NCBI RefSeq assembly: GCF_000429645.1
Contig: NZ_KE386935.1
Location: 227,809 to 291,808 of the forward strand
DNA length: 64,000 bases
From: Niveispirillum irakense DSM 11586
Lineage (GTDB): Bacteria; Pseudomonadota; Alphaproteobacteria; Azospirillales; Azospirillaceae
Direction of reading: 5' to 3'
Position numbers and translations under genes: made by a program. Shown piece after piece: positions 6,268 through 14,475 of the stretch. Each line of letters opens with the position of its first letter. The first letter of the stretch is position 1. The notes under the pieces were generated by a model, which worked only from the letters and a program-made list of their open reading frames with translations, was not told the origin of the DNA and searched no databases.

Positions 6268-8529
6268 TCAGAAAGTGGTGGAAAGGGTGCCGCCGATGGT
6301 GCGCGGGCGGGTGGTATAGACACGGTAACCGTCACCCGTGACACGCAAACCAATCTCTGCGGCCTTGTCAGTCAAGTTCTCGACATAGAGGCTGGCATCC
6401 CAGGTGCCAAAGCGCGCACCCGCCCGCAGGCCCAGCAGGAAATAATCATCCAGCCGCTGGTAATTATCGTTGGTGTCGTTGAACTCGCTATAGGACGACC
6501 CGCGATAATTGAAGTTGGAGGTCAGATAGCCCTGGATATCCGGGGTCAGGTCTGTCTCGTAGCTCACCTGCCCACCGAAGGACCATTTCGGCGTATAAGG
6601 GATGCGATCCCCATCAAAGCCACCCGTTGCCGCCGTATCCGGCAGATCCTCTGACAGTTTGCTGTCGGTGTAGGTGATGCCGAAATTGAACGACAATTCC
6701 TGCGTCGCGCGGGCATTCACCTGAAACTCCACGCCATTCACATAGCTTTTGCCGGCGTTGGAGATATAGGCGAAGGTGCCGCCCGGATCGGTGACAGAAA
6801 TCTGCTGGTTGGACCAGTCGATCCGGTAAACGGACAGTTCGGCGAACACCGCCCGGTCAAGCAGGTAGGATTTCACACCGGCTTCGTAGTTCCACAGCGT
6901 ATCCGACGTGTAGCGCGCCGGCACGACGACGCCATATTGCGCCGCGCCATCAGCATCATTGGTGCCACCGGGGCGGAAACCAGACGCCGCGCGGGCATAG
7001 AAGCTGGTGTCCGGCGTGGCGGCATAGGTCAGCGCGAAATTATAGCTGATCTTGTCTTCCGCCGTGCTTTCATCCAGCGCCACAGTCGGCGCCGTCTGGA
7101 TTGGCGAGCTGGGGAACCGCAGGCTCTGGGTTGTGACCTTATACTCTTTGATATCGGCATCATAATACCGGATACCCGCCGTGGCGGTGAGCTGGTCGGT
7201 TACCTGATAATTGCTTTCCGCGAACAGCGCATATTGGTCGATTGCGGTCTTGGAATAGGCGGAATTGATATCGTCCCGCGCCAGTCCGGAAGCAACGCAA
7301 TCATCATGGAACCGGCAGAGCGCCATACCGGAAACCGGGTCGGCCACCAAGGCGGCGCTGATGCTGTCCGCCCGCTGTTCGGCATAGAAGCCGCCGACAA
7401 CAATCTGCACCGGACCGGAGAAATCAGACGCGAAACGCAGTTCCGATGACCAGTTGGAGAGATCCTGGGCCTGATGGTAATCGAGAAGGGCCGGGATATT
7501 GAAGCGCCGGGCCGTCGGTGTACTGTCACGCGCCAGGAAGAAATTACGATCCAGATAGGATGTGGTCGCCGTAATGGTACCGAAATCCAGGCTGTAATCA
7601 ATGACCGCGCTGTAAAGGTCGGTATTGTCATTGAAGGGCTGGAGCGTGTCCGCCTCGGCAATATAGGGGCCGGCGGAATAATCATAATATTGCGTGCCGT
7701 CGACATCGATCTTCTGATGCAACGCGGTCAGCAGGATGGACAGCCGCTCGTTCGGGGTGGCCTTAATGCTGAAACGGCCGCCGCTTACGGCCTGGTCATT
7801 GGTGTTCTTCAGCGACCGCGTGCCGCTGACCTGGTCGATATAACCGCCCCCATTATCACCCCAGACCACAGCGCGGGCCGCCAGCTTATCCTCCACGATG
7901 GGGGCATTGACCATCGCCTCCCCCTGGAAAAAGCTGTTGCCCCCCTTGACCCCGGCCACCGACATGCTGGCCCGGCCTTCCATCTCGTTCATCACCGGCT
8001 TGTTGGTGATGACGCGGACCGTACCGCTCATCGAACTGGCGCCGAACAGGGTGCCCTGCGGTCCCTTCAGCACTTCCACCCGCTCAACATCATGCAATTG
8101 GATGTTTGGTTGGTTATCGGAACCACCATCAAGACCAAGCCCAGTGATGACCGTCTCATCGAAATAAAGACCAACCGTCGGCTTGCCGGCCGAGGAAATA
8201 CCGCGGACAATGATCTGGTTATCGCCAGCGCCACGATTGTTGATCTGGATGGAGGGGTTCAACCGGGCGAAGCTTTCCATACTGAAAGCCTGGCTCTTTT
8301 CAATCGCATCGCCGGCAACGGCGGCGATGGCGATAGGGGTGTCTTTGTTGGTCGTGGCGCGTTTGGTCGCCGTGACGATGATTTCCTCCAGGATCAGCCC
8401 GCCGGCTTCATCCTGGGCGAAGGCGGTGGCGGGAATTGCCGCCAATGCACATGCGAGGGCACCACATTGGAGAAGGCGTGTCTTCAAACGGGGCCGCCGG
8501 CTGGCATTTTGCGCCAGAAATTTGCTCAT
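6268..8529 (-). CDS. TonB-dependent outer-membrane receptor
   Basis: This 753-residue outer-membrane transporter has a signal peptide ending near TAFAQDE, a TonB-box-like EEIIVTATKR, a plug domain (NNRGAGDNQIIVRGISS, VERVEVLKGPQGTLFG) and a long beta-barrel ending in a C-terminal Phe (GTLSTTF). It uses the TonB-ExbBD proton-motive system to import a bulky or scarce ligand into the periplasm. The start is ATG 8529, preceded by AAGGAGA; an upstream in-frame ATG would only lengthen the leader past this ribosome site. A near-perfect palindrome at 8588-8609 overlaps its likely promoter. The divergent secreted tannase-like esterase suggests a plant phenolic ester as ligand, by context only. Confidence 0.92.
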   Translation of the reverse strand: MSKFLAQNASRRPRLKTRLLQCGALACALAAIPATAFAQDEAGGLILEEIIVTATKRATTNKDTPIAIAAVAGDAIEKSQAFSMESFARLNPSIQINNRGAGDNQIIVRGISSAGKPTVGLYFDETVITGLGLDGGSDNQPNIQLHDVERVEVLKGPQGTLFGASSMSGTVRVITNKPVMNEMEGRASMSVAGVKGGNSFFQGEAMVNAPIVEDKLAARAVVWGDNGGGYIDQVSGTRSLKNTNDQAVSGGRFSIKATPNERLSILLTALHQKIDVDGTQYYDYSAGPYIAEADTLQPFNDNTDLYSAVIDYSLDFGTITATTSYLDRNFFLARDSTPTARRFNIPALLDYHQAQDLSNWSSELRFASDFSGPVQIVVGGFYAEQRADSISAALVADPVSGMALCRFHDDCVASGLARDDINSAYSKTAIDQYALFAESNYQVTDQLTATAGIRYYDADIKEYKVTTQSLRFPSSPIQTAPTVALDESTAEDKISYNFALTYAATPDTSFYARAASGFRPGGTNDADGAAQYGVVVPARYTSDTLWNYEAGVKSYLLDRAVFAELSVYRIDWSNQQISVTDPGGTFAYISNAGKSYVNGVEFQVNARATQELSFNFGITYTDSKLSEDLPDTAATGGFDGDRIPYTPKWSFGGQVSYETDLTPDIQGYLTSNFNYRGSSYSEFNDTNDNYQRLDDYFLLGLRAGARFGTWDASLYVENLTDKAAEIGLRVTGDGYRVYTTRPRTIGGTLSTTF

Positions 8530-8587
8530 ACCCGAGTCTCCTTGACTGTAAGCCTCTGTTTTCCCTGGTGGTTTTATTTGTTTTGTT

Positions 8588-8609
8588 TGCATACTGTGTT
8601 CAGTATGCA
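8588..8609. promoter_or_regulatory. Palindromic operator upstream of the TonB receptor gene
   Basis: TGCATACTG, TGTT, CAGTATGCA is a perfect 9-bp inverted repeat 59 bp upstream of the receptor start. A related half-site (GTATGACA) follows at 8639-8646. The GCATAC/GTATGC arms resemble the site at 11920-11938, suggesting the same GntR-type control. Confidence 0.6.
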
Positions 8610-8777
8610 GCATTCGCTCGCCTCGTCAATCTGTATGATGTATGACAAAGTAAGTTGCCGCAAGCACTGTTGCGCCGCGGCATCGTCGGGCAGGGGAAAT
8701 GGCTGTAAAAAGCAGCCGGCACGGGTATGCCGGGGCAAGGCCCGACCGACCTTGGACAGCATGAACAGGGAAACGGA

Positions 8778-10379
8778 ATGCAAGCCTTCACACGCAAAAT
8801 CGCGCTGGCCGCCGCCCTTCTGGCGGCAGGCAGCTCAATCGGGTCGGCACAGGCACAGGTACCGGCGGCCCCCATTGCCAAGGCGGGGGGCAGTCACGCT
8901 GCCGCCACGGCCTGCCAGGACATGGCGAAGGCCGATTTCACACGCTTGGCCGACTTCCCCACCGCCATCCTGTCGGCCAGTCTGGTTCCGGCCAAGGATG
9001 GCGTGGCGGAACATTGCGCCATTACCGGCACCATCCAGCCGCAAATCCAGTTTGAAATCCGCCTGCCGATGCAGGGCTGGAACGGTCGCTATTTCCAGGT
9101 CGGCTGCGGCGGTTTCTGCGGCGTGATCAATATCCAGAACTGCGCTGACGCCCAGGCCGCCAATTTCGTCGTCGCCGCCCATAATATGGGCCATGTCGGC
9201 ATGGTGACGAAGGACCCGGTCTGGGGCGCGGATCAGGACCTTCGGACTGATTTCGCGGGCCGCTCCACCCATGCCATGGCCGTGGTGGGCAAGGCGATTG
9301 CCACCCGCTTCTATGGCGCCCAGCCGGAATACGCCTATTTCCGGGGCTGTTCTACGGGCGGGCGTGAGGGATTGACGCTCGCCCAGCGCTATCCGGATGA
9401 TTTCGACGGCATCATCGCCGGCGATCCCGCCTTCGCCGGTCGGCTGGGGGCCATTGCCAATAATTGGGATGCACACCATCTGCTGCGCGCCGACGGGTCG
9501 GAAGTATTCACCCGGCCGAAGCTGAAGGTGCTGGCAGACGCCGTGATGGCCGCCTGTGATGAAAAGGACGGGCTGAAGGACGGGATCATCACCGACCCGC
9601 GCGCCTGCCATTTCGACCCCACAACGCTGGCCTGCCCCGAGGGACAGGAGGGTGATGCCTGTCTGACGCCAGAACAGGTGAAGACCGCCATCGCTTTGTA
9701 TGATGGCCCCCGCAACAGCCGGGGTCGGGCCTTGATGCCGGGCGCCACGCCGCTGGGCAGCGAATTATCCTGGAGCGGTGCCGGCCGCCGGGCGCTGGCC
9801 GAGGGCTACCTGCGCTATCTCGCCTTCGCGGAAAACCCGCCGGCCGACTATGATTATCGCAGCTTCGATTTCAACAAGGACATCGCGGCGGTGGAAGCCC
9901 AGGCCGCGCTTTACGATCCCGTGGCCCCCTATCAGGCACCCGACCTCTCTGGCTTTGCCGCAACGGGCGGCAAGCTGATTGTCTATCATGGCTGGGCCGA
10001 TGCCGGCGTCTCCCCCTATGCGCTGCTGGACTATCACGCCCATGTCGTGGCGCGCGCCGGCGGGCCGGAAAAGGCCCAGGACTGGATGCGGGTCTTCATG
10101 GTGCCCGGCATGTTCCATTGCCGCGGCGGCGACGCGCCCAACAGTTTCGACATGTTGCCGGCCATGGTGGAATGGGTGGAACAGAACAGGGCGCCAGACA
10201 GCATCCTGGCTACCCAGCGCGAAGGGGACCGTATCGTGCGCACCCGCCCGCTCTATCCCTATCCGGCGGTAGCCACCTATAAGGGCCACGGTGATGTGAA
10301 TGATGCCGCCAACTGGAAGCCGGTTTCGCCCAAACATTATCCCGACGACCGGATCGATTGGATCTGGGCACCGAAGTAA
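8778..10379 (+). CDS. Secreted tannase/feruloyl esterase family hydrolase
   Basis: This 533-residue serine esterase has a signal peptide cleaved near AQAQ (residue 27). It would hydrolyse esters of hydroxycinnamic or gallic acids or a related aromatic ester in the periplasm or outside the cell. The tannase-family CS-D-HC arrangement is visible: Cys191-Ser192 in RGCSTGGREG, an Asp in VYHGWADAGVSP near residue 415, and His with its adjacent Cys in FHCRGG near residue 455; the two Cys should form the bridge that joins the triad. A calcium-site-like acidic segment (CDEKDGLKDGIITDP) fits the lid domain. It is divergent from a TonB receptor. The start is ATG 8778 with a moderate ribosome site. Substrate is unknown. 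Confidence 0.87.
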   Translation: MQAFTRKIALAAALLAAGSSIGSAQAQVPAAPIAKAGGSHAAATACQDMAKADFTRLADFPTAILSASLVPAKDGVAEHCAITGTIQPQIQFEIRLPMQGWNGRYFQVGCGGFCGVINIQNCADAQAANFVVAAHNMGHVGMVTKDPVWGADQDLRTDFAGRSTHAMAVVGKAIATRFYGAQPEYAYFRGCSTGGREGLTLAQRYPDDFDGIIAGDPAFAGRLGAIANNWDAHHLLRADGSEVFTRPKLKVLADAVMAACDEKDGLKDGIITDPRACHFDPTTLACPEGQEGDACLTPEQVKTAIALYDGPRNSRGRALMPGATPLGSELSWSGAGRRALAEGYLRYLAFAENPPADYDYRSFDFNKDIAAVEAQAALYDPVAPYQAPDLSGFAATGGKLIVYHGWADAGVSPYALLDYHAHVVARAGGPEKAQDWMRVFMVPGMFHCRGGDAPNSFDMLPAMVEWVEQNRAPDSILATQREGDRIVRTRPLYPYPAVATYKGHGDVNDAANWKPVSPKHYPDDRIDWIWAPK

Positions 10380-10398
10380 ACGCCCGTTGAGGGAGGGG

Positions 10399-10429
10399 AG
10401 ATGGAACAGCCTTCGGGTCTGTTCCATCT
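10399..10429 (+). terminator. Terminator after the tannase-like gene
   Basis: AGATGGAACAG and CTGTTCCATCT form a perfect 11-bp stem with a 9-nt loop (CCTTCGGGT), starting about 20 bp after the stop codon. Only a short T-rich tail follows. Confidence 0.65.
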
Positions 10430-10496
10430 TGCCTTGAAGTCGACCTGGGCCGATCATCCCCTTTCCATTGCATGAAATCCGGGGGGTGACACGCCA

Positions 10497-10934
10497 ATGG
10501 GAGATGGGAACGGGGAAATGGAATCAAAGCCGGTTAAATTACTTTCGGGCGGCAATCCGCAAATTCCGAAGGGTGATGGCGATATACCGGTGCAGCGCTA
10601 TATCGCCGCCATGCCGGGTTGGAAGAGCGATCTGGGCCGACGCCTGGACATGCTTATCGTCCAGACGGTGCCAGACGTGCGCAAGGCGGTAAAATGGAAC
10701 TCACCCTTCTATGGCATGGAGGGTCGGGGCTGGTTCCTGTCGTTCCATGTCCTGACACGCTATGTGAAGGTTACCTTCTTCAACGGCATAGCTCTGCATC
10801 CGCTCCCGCCCGGCGGTACGGAACGCAGCAAGGAAGCGCGCTGGATCGACATCCACGAGGATGAAACGCTGGATGAAGCGCTGATGGCAGACTGGATCCG
10901 GCAGGCAGCCGCACTGCCCGGCTGGACGCCCTGA
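10497..10934 (+). CDS. DUF1801-family protein
   Basis: This 145-residue cytoplasmic protein matches the DUF1801 (YdhG-like) fold, seen in VQRYIAAMPGWKSDLGRRLDML, then VRKAVKWNSPFYGMEGRGWFLSFH and KVTFFNGIALHP. The biochemical role of the family is not established. It stands alone between the tannase-like gene and a convergent dioxygenase gene. An ATG at 10518 with a GGGAACGGGG stretch just before it is an alternative start. No membrane segment or signal is seen. Confidence 0.75.
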   Translation: MGDGNGEMESKPVKLLSGGNPQIPKGDGDIPVQRYIAAMPGWKSDLGRRLDMLIVQTVPDVRKAVKWNSPFYGMEGRGWFLSFHVLTRYVKVTFFNGIALHPLPPGGTERSKEARWIDIHEDETLDEALMADWIRQAAALPGWTP

Positions 10935-10959
10935 TCCCCTCCACCCGAACCCAATGGCG

Positions 10960-10991
10960 AAGGGGGCCGCCTTGAATATAGGCGCCCCCTT
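10960..10991. terminator. Convergent-gene terminator
   Basis: AAGGGGG with CCCCCTT, plus inner GCC/GGC pairing around an AT-rich loop, lies between the convergent DUF1801 and TauD-type genes and could serve both strands. Confidence 0.6.
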
Positions 10992-10997
10992 CCCGGA

Positions 10998-11819
10998 TCA
11001 TTCCGCAGCGGCCGCCACTTCAACCGGCGTATCTTCCACCTGGACGCGGAAACCGGAACGGACCTGCGGGTAATAATCCCAGATCGCCAGATGCTGGGTG
11101 CAGCGGTTGTCCCAGAAGGCAACCGAATGCGGTTCCCAGCGGAAGCGGACCTGGAAGTAATTATCCTCGCAGTGCCGATAGAGGAACTGGAGGATGGCTT
11201 CGCTCTCCGGCTTTGCCAACTCATTGATATGAGAGGTAAAGCCGCGATTGACGAAAATGACCTTGCGCCCCGTCACCGGATGGGTGCGGATCACCGGATG
11301 CACCGCCACGGGGAATGTGCCGGTCGGGTCGAAGCGGCCGAAGGCCAGTTTGCCGTCATGGGTGGCCGTCAACCCTTCCAGATAGGCCTTCATCCGGTCC
11401 GACAGCGCATCATAGGCGGCATACATGCTGGCAAACACGGTGTCCCCGCCCAGCGTCGGCAGCGTGTGCATGTAAAGGATGCTGCCCATGGGCGGCACGG
11501 TGGCGCAGGTCATGTCCGTATGCCACTCCTCCCCCGCCACATGCTTGGAATTTTCATCCGCGTGCAATTTACGCACTTCGGGATGGTCGGGCAGGCCCTT
11601 CAACGCATGAGCCTGCAGCGGCCCGAAATGACGGCCCAGCCGCTTCAATGACGCCGGGTCCAGCCGCTGGTCACGGAAGAAGATAACCTGATGGTCGGCC
11701 AGCGCCTGCTTCAGGTCGGCGACCTGCTGATCGGTCAGCGATTGGGACAGGTCGATGCCGGAAATCACCGCGCCGATTCGCGGCGTCAGGGGAGCGGCGG
11801 TGATCGTTTCATAAGCCAA
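10998..11819 (-). CDS. TauD/TfdA-family Fe(II)/2-oxoglutarate dioxygenase
   Basis: This 273-residue non-haem iron dioxygenase would hydroxylate an organic substrate while converting 2-oxoglutarate to succinate. The iron facial triad is visible as HTD (EEWHTDMT near residue 100) and a distal His in NRCTQHLAIWDYYP, followed by an Arg-containing segment (VRSGFRVQV) that binds 2-oxoglutarate. The start is placed at TTG 11819 because AAGGAGA lies 7 bp upstream; an ATG 54 bp further out lacks a ribosome site. It is divergent from the GntR regulator, with a palindrome between them. Taurine, 2,4-D-like ether or sulfate-ester substrates are all possible within the family. Confidence 0.85.
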   Translation of the reverse strand: MAYETITAAPLTPRIGAVISGIDLSQSLTDQQVADLKQALADHQVIFFRDQRLDPASLKRLGRHFGPLQAHALKGLPDHPEVRKLHADENSKHVAGEEWHTDMTCATVPPMGSILYMHTLPTLGGDTVFASMYAAYDALSDRMKAYLEGLTATHDGKLAFGRFDPTGTFPVAVHPVIRTHPVTGRKVIFVNRGFTSHINELAKPESEAILQFLYRHCEDNYFQVRFRWEPHSVAFWDNRCTQHLAIWDYYPQVRSGFRVQVEDTPVEVAAAAE

Positions 11820-11919
11820 GGCTATTCTCCTTGCGGGCTGGGATTTTGTCTTACATGCGGGGACCTGCGCCACACCTTGGCAAACAAGCCCGGTTTGGTG
11901 CGGCTTCCGAACAGATATT

Positions 11920-11938
11920 ATTGCATACGGTATACAAT
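11920..11938. promoter_or_regulatory. GntR/FCD-type operator candidate between dioxygenase and regulator
   Basis: ATTGCATACGGTATACAAT is an inverted repeat with one mismatch per 9-bp arm (ATTGCATAC / GTATACAAT) around a central G. It lies about 100 bp from each divergent gene, where an autoregulated GntR protein would be expected to bind. Confidence 0.6.
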
Positions 11939-12051
11939 GAAAAGCACCTTATCGCGCTGAAGCCGGGACGTTTTTCGGACAAGGGGATACGGGCGCCGAT
12001 CGGGCGGTCTATAAAGGCGCAGCAAAGATCAGCAGGGTTAGTGGGGGAAGC

Positions 12052-12711
12052 ATGGTCCGTGGCAGCCGCATCATCGGCCAGGGCACACGGTTGCGCGATC
12101 AGGTCTATCAGCAGATCCGGGAGGAGTTGCAGAACGAGCAGCTCAAGGCCGGGCAACGGCTGGTAGAGATGGATCTGGCCGCCCGCTATGGCGTATCGCG
12201 CACCCCGATCCGCGAGGCGCTGCTGCAATTATCGCGGGAGGGGCTGCTGGCCCCGCATGATCGCGGCTATATCGTGCCGCTGGATACGCAGAAAGATGTG
12301 GTCGACCGGCTGGAGGTGCGCCGCCTGCTGGATTGCCGTCTGGTCCGCCATGCCGCCACCGATGCGACGGAAGAAGAGGTGAAGGCGCTGGCCCGCATCT
12401 TCAACCGCGCCCGCACAGCGCACGAGACAGGTCGCGCCAAAAGCTTCATCGAGGCGCACAACCAGTTCCGCGCCAGCCTGCGTGCCATGTGCCGCAATGT
12501 GCTGTTGAGCCGGTGCGCGGGCATGGTGGATGACGTGTTCCAGATGATGCGCAACCAGATCCACCAGTCGCCGGAAAACCGCGCCATGACGCTGGGATGC
12601 GATGAGCGACTGCTTGCCGCAATCCAAAAGCGCGACCCGGACGCAGCGGAAGCGGCGATGGGCGAATTCCTGGATGCGCTGAACGCCTATTTCAGCGCAG
12701 GACAGGGCTGA
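12052..12711 (+). CDS. GntR-family transcriptional regulator, FCD subfamily
   Basis: This 219-residue DNA-binding regulator has an N-terminal winged helix-turn-helix (RLRDQVYQQIREELQNEQLKA, then ARYGVSRTPIREALLQLSREG, about residues 13-70). An all-helical FCD ligand domain follows, with the metal/ligand-type segments EVRRLLDCRLVRHAA and EAHNQFRASLRAM. FCD regulators usually sense a pathway carboxylate and act as repressors. GGGGGAAG precedes the ATG. It is divergent from the TauD-type gene, and palindromes of related sequence occur before the receptor, oxygenase and hydratase genes, so it is the best local candidate for their regulator. That link is inference. Confidence 0.9.
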   Translation: MVRGSRIIGQGTRLRDQVYQQIREELQNEQLKAGQRLVEMDLAARYGVSRTPIREALLQLSREGLLAPHDRGYIVPLDTQKDVVDRLEVRRLLDCRLVRHAATDATEEEVKALARIFNRARTAHETGRAKSFIEAHNQFRASLRAMCRNVLLSRCAGMVDDVFQMMRNQIHQSPENRAMTLGCDERLLAAIQKRDPDAAEAAMGEFLDALNAYFSAGQG

Positions 12712-13125
12712 AGCCACCCCCGGAAAACTTGCGTCTGTACGACCCGGCCTGCCCCAGGATGGCGGGCCGGGCACCGCCCCTTTTTGATGATGCGAATAAA
12801 ACATGACGTTCATGTTGTAATAAAACTTAAACCCCATTGACGATGTGGGGAATTTGCGCCAACGTCGATGGTGAAGGTTGTGGAACCTTCCGCGGGCATT
12901 TGAATCGGGCTCAGCTTGACGCCGCGTCACCAAAGGCTAAAGCGACACGACGGTTCGTGGTGTCGATCAGGGAAGAAGGACACAACGTCATGGCCCATTG
13001 TCGCCAGATCGCCTAACGGCCGAACCAAACCAACCATAAGCCGGACACCCCCATTCCCACCGATCTTGGGAAAGGGAGAACCGTGTGCCGGCTGTAAAAC
13101 AAATAATCTGAAGGGGTCGATAAGA
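12712..13125. other. 414-bp intergenic leader region upstream of the porin gene
   Basis: I see no gene here. It contains an AACATGA/TCATGTT palindrome at 12800-12816 and a GAAGGTT/AACCTTC hairpin at 12873-12890. The rest probably holds the porin promoter and a long 5' untranslated region ending in AAGGGG before the porin start. Confidence 0.5.
12800..12816. promoter_or_regulatory. Palindrome upstream of the porin gene
   Basis: AACATGA, CGT, TCATGTT is a perfect 7-bp inverted repeat in an AT-rich patch about 310 bp upstream of the porin start. It is a candidate operator; the regulator is unknown. Confidence 0.4.
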
Positions 13126-14397
13126 ATGAAGAAGGTCAACCTGACCGCCCTGCTGCTGGCAGGCGCGGCACTGACGATCACCGCCCTGCCCGCACAGGCG
13201 CAGAATGCGGATGAGGTTTCTGCCCTGCGTGCCCAGGTGCAGGAATTGCTGGCCCGGATTGAAAAGCTGGAAAAGGCCCCAGCCGCCGTGTCCGGCGCCG
13301 CCACCGGCCAAGCCACGCCGCCGGTTATCAAGGATGTGCCCCTGGTCGCAGCCGATGCCTATAAGGCACCGCAGGTGACCCAGAGCGGCAATTCCAAGGT
13401 CAAGCTGACCCTGTCCGGGCAGATCGGTCGTTCCGTCCTGTTCGTCGATGATGGCTTCGATACCGATACGCTGCACGGCGACAATGCCACCGCTTCCTCC
13501 CGCATCCGTCTGGCCGGCCAGGCCAAGCTGGATGATAACTGGACGGCCGGCACGGATATCGAGCTGGAAGCCAGCTCCGCCTCCACCCGCAATATCGGGA
13601 TCGGCAATGATGGCGGCAGCAATTTCAGTATGAACGAACGCAAGATCGAATTCTGGGTGCAGCACAAGGCCATCGGCCGCCTGTGGGTGGGCCAGGGCGA
13701 CACGGCAACCAATACCTCGTCCGAAAGCGATCTGTCCGGCACCGGCACCCTGCTGGGCTATAGTGATATCGGCCAGTCCTTCGGTGGCGTTGCCTTCCGC
13801 AATCGTTTGACCCGTGCCAATGGCCCGACGGTCAATAACGCCTTCAACAATTTCGACGGCCTGCACCGCGAAGACCGCGTGCGCTATGACACACCGAGCT
13901 TTGGCGGCGGCTTCCAGCTTTCCACCAGCGTCACCCAGGGCGGTGCGGCTGATGGCGCTGTCCGCTATAATGGCAAGGTCGGTGATACAGAGATCGCAGC
14001 CGCCGTCGGCTATGCCGACAATAAGAGCCGTACCGGCTTCGATACCCAGACCAACGGCTCGGTCTCGGTGAAGTTCGCCAGCGGCTTCAACGTCACGGGC
14101 GCCGCCGGTACGCGCGACCTGGGCCCCCGCAACAGCGATTTCTGGTACAGCAAGCTGGGCTACATCGCCAAGCTGACCAGCCTGGGCAACAGCGCCTTCG
14201 CGGTGGATTACTACAAGCAGGAAGATTTCGCCGTCGCCGGTGCCGACAGCAAGGCGTGGGGCCTGTCCTACGTCCAGACGGTCGATGCCTTCGCCGCCGA
14301 CTTCTATCTCGGCTTCCGCAATCATGAATACAACACGCCGACGGCCGATTTCCGTGACGTGTATGGCTTCATCAGCGGGGCGCGCGTGCGCTTCTGA
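13126..14397 (+). CDS. Outer-membrane porin with N-terminal coiled coil
   Basis: This 423-residue protein has a Sec signal peptide (KKVNLTALLLAGAALTITAL, cleaved near AQAQ), a short coiled coil (SALRAQVQELLARIEKLEK, about residues 30-50) and then repeated amphipathic beta-strands beginning KVKLTLSGQIGRSVLFVDDG. It ends with a C-terminal Phe (GARVRF), the usual outer-membrane assembly signal. It resembles trimeric alphaproteobacterial porins whose coiled coil contacts peptidoglycan. The start is ATG 13126, preceded by AAGGGGTCGATAAGA. A strong terminator follows. It likely provides general diffusion of small anionic solutes; specificity cannot be read. Long upstream reading through the leader is not supported. 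Confidence 0.85.
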   Translation: MKKVNLTALLLAGAALTITALPAQAQNADEVSALRAQVQELLARIEKLEKAPAAVSGAATGQATPPVIKDVPLVAADAYKAPQVTQSGNSKVKLTLSGQIGRSVLFVDDGFDTDTLHGDNATASSRIRLAGQAKLDDNWTAGTDIELEASSASTRNIGIGNDGGSNFSMNERKIEFWVQHKAIGRLWVGQGDTATNTSSESDLSGTGTLLGYSDIGQSFGGVAFRNRLTRANGPTVNNAFNNFDGLHREDRVRYDTPSFGGGFQLSTSVTQGGAADGAVRYNGKVGDTEIAAAVGYADNKSRTGFDTQTNGSVSVKFASGFNVTGAAGTRDLGPRNSDFWYSKLGYIAKLTSLGNSAFAVDYYKQEDFAVAGADSKAWGLSYVQTVDAFAADFYLGFRNHEYNTPTADFRDVYGFISGARVRF

Positions 14398-14410
14398 TGA
14401 TGCAGCCTAT

Positions 14411-14434
14411 CCCGGCGGGCAACCGCCCGCCGGG
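14411..14434 (+). terminator. Terminator after the porin gene
   Basis: CCCGGCGGGC, AACC, GCCCGCCGGG is a perfect 10-bp stem with a tetraloop, followed by ACATTTT. It starts 13 bp after the stop codon. Confidence 0.85.
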
Positions 14435-14475
14435 ACATTTTGGTTCCCGTACCCCGTCCGATCAGGAGAAAGAGC

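Noticed and set aside
7474..9126. A 550-codon plus-strand frame across the TonB receptor gene start
   Set aside because: It is antisense to the receptor plug domain and lacks any motif; it also overlaps the receptor promoter and palindrome.
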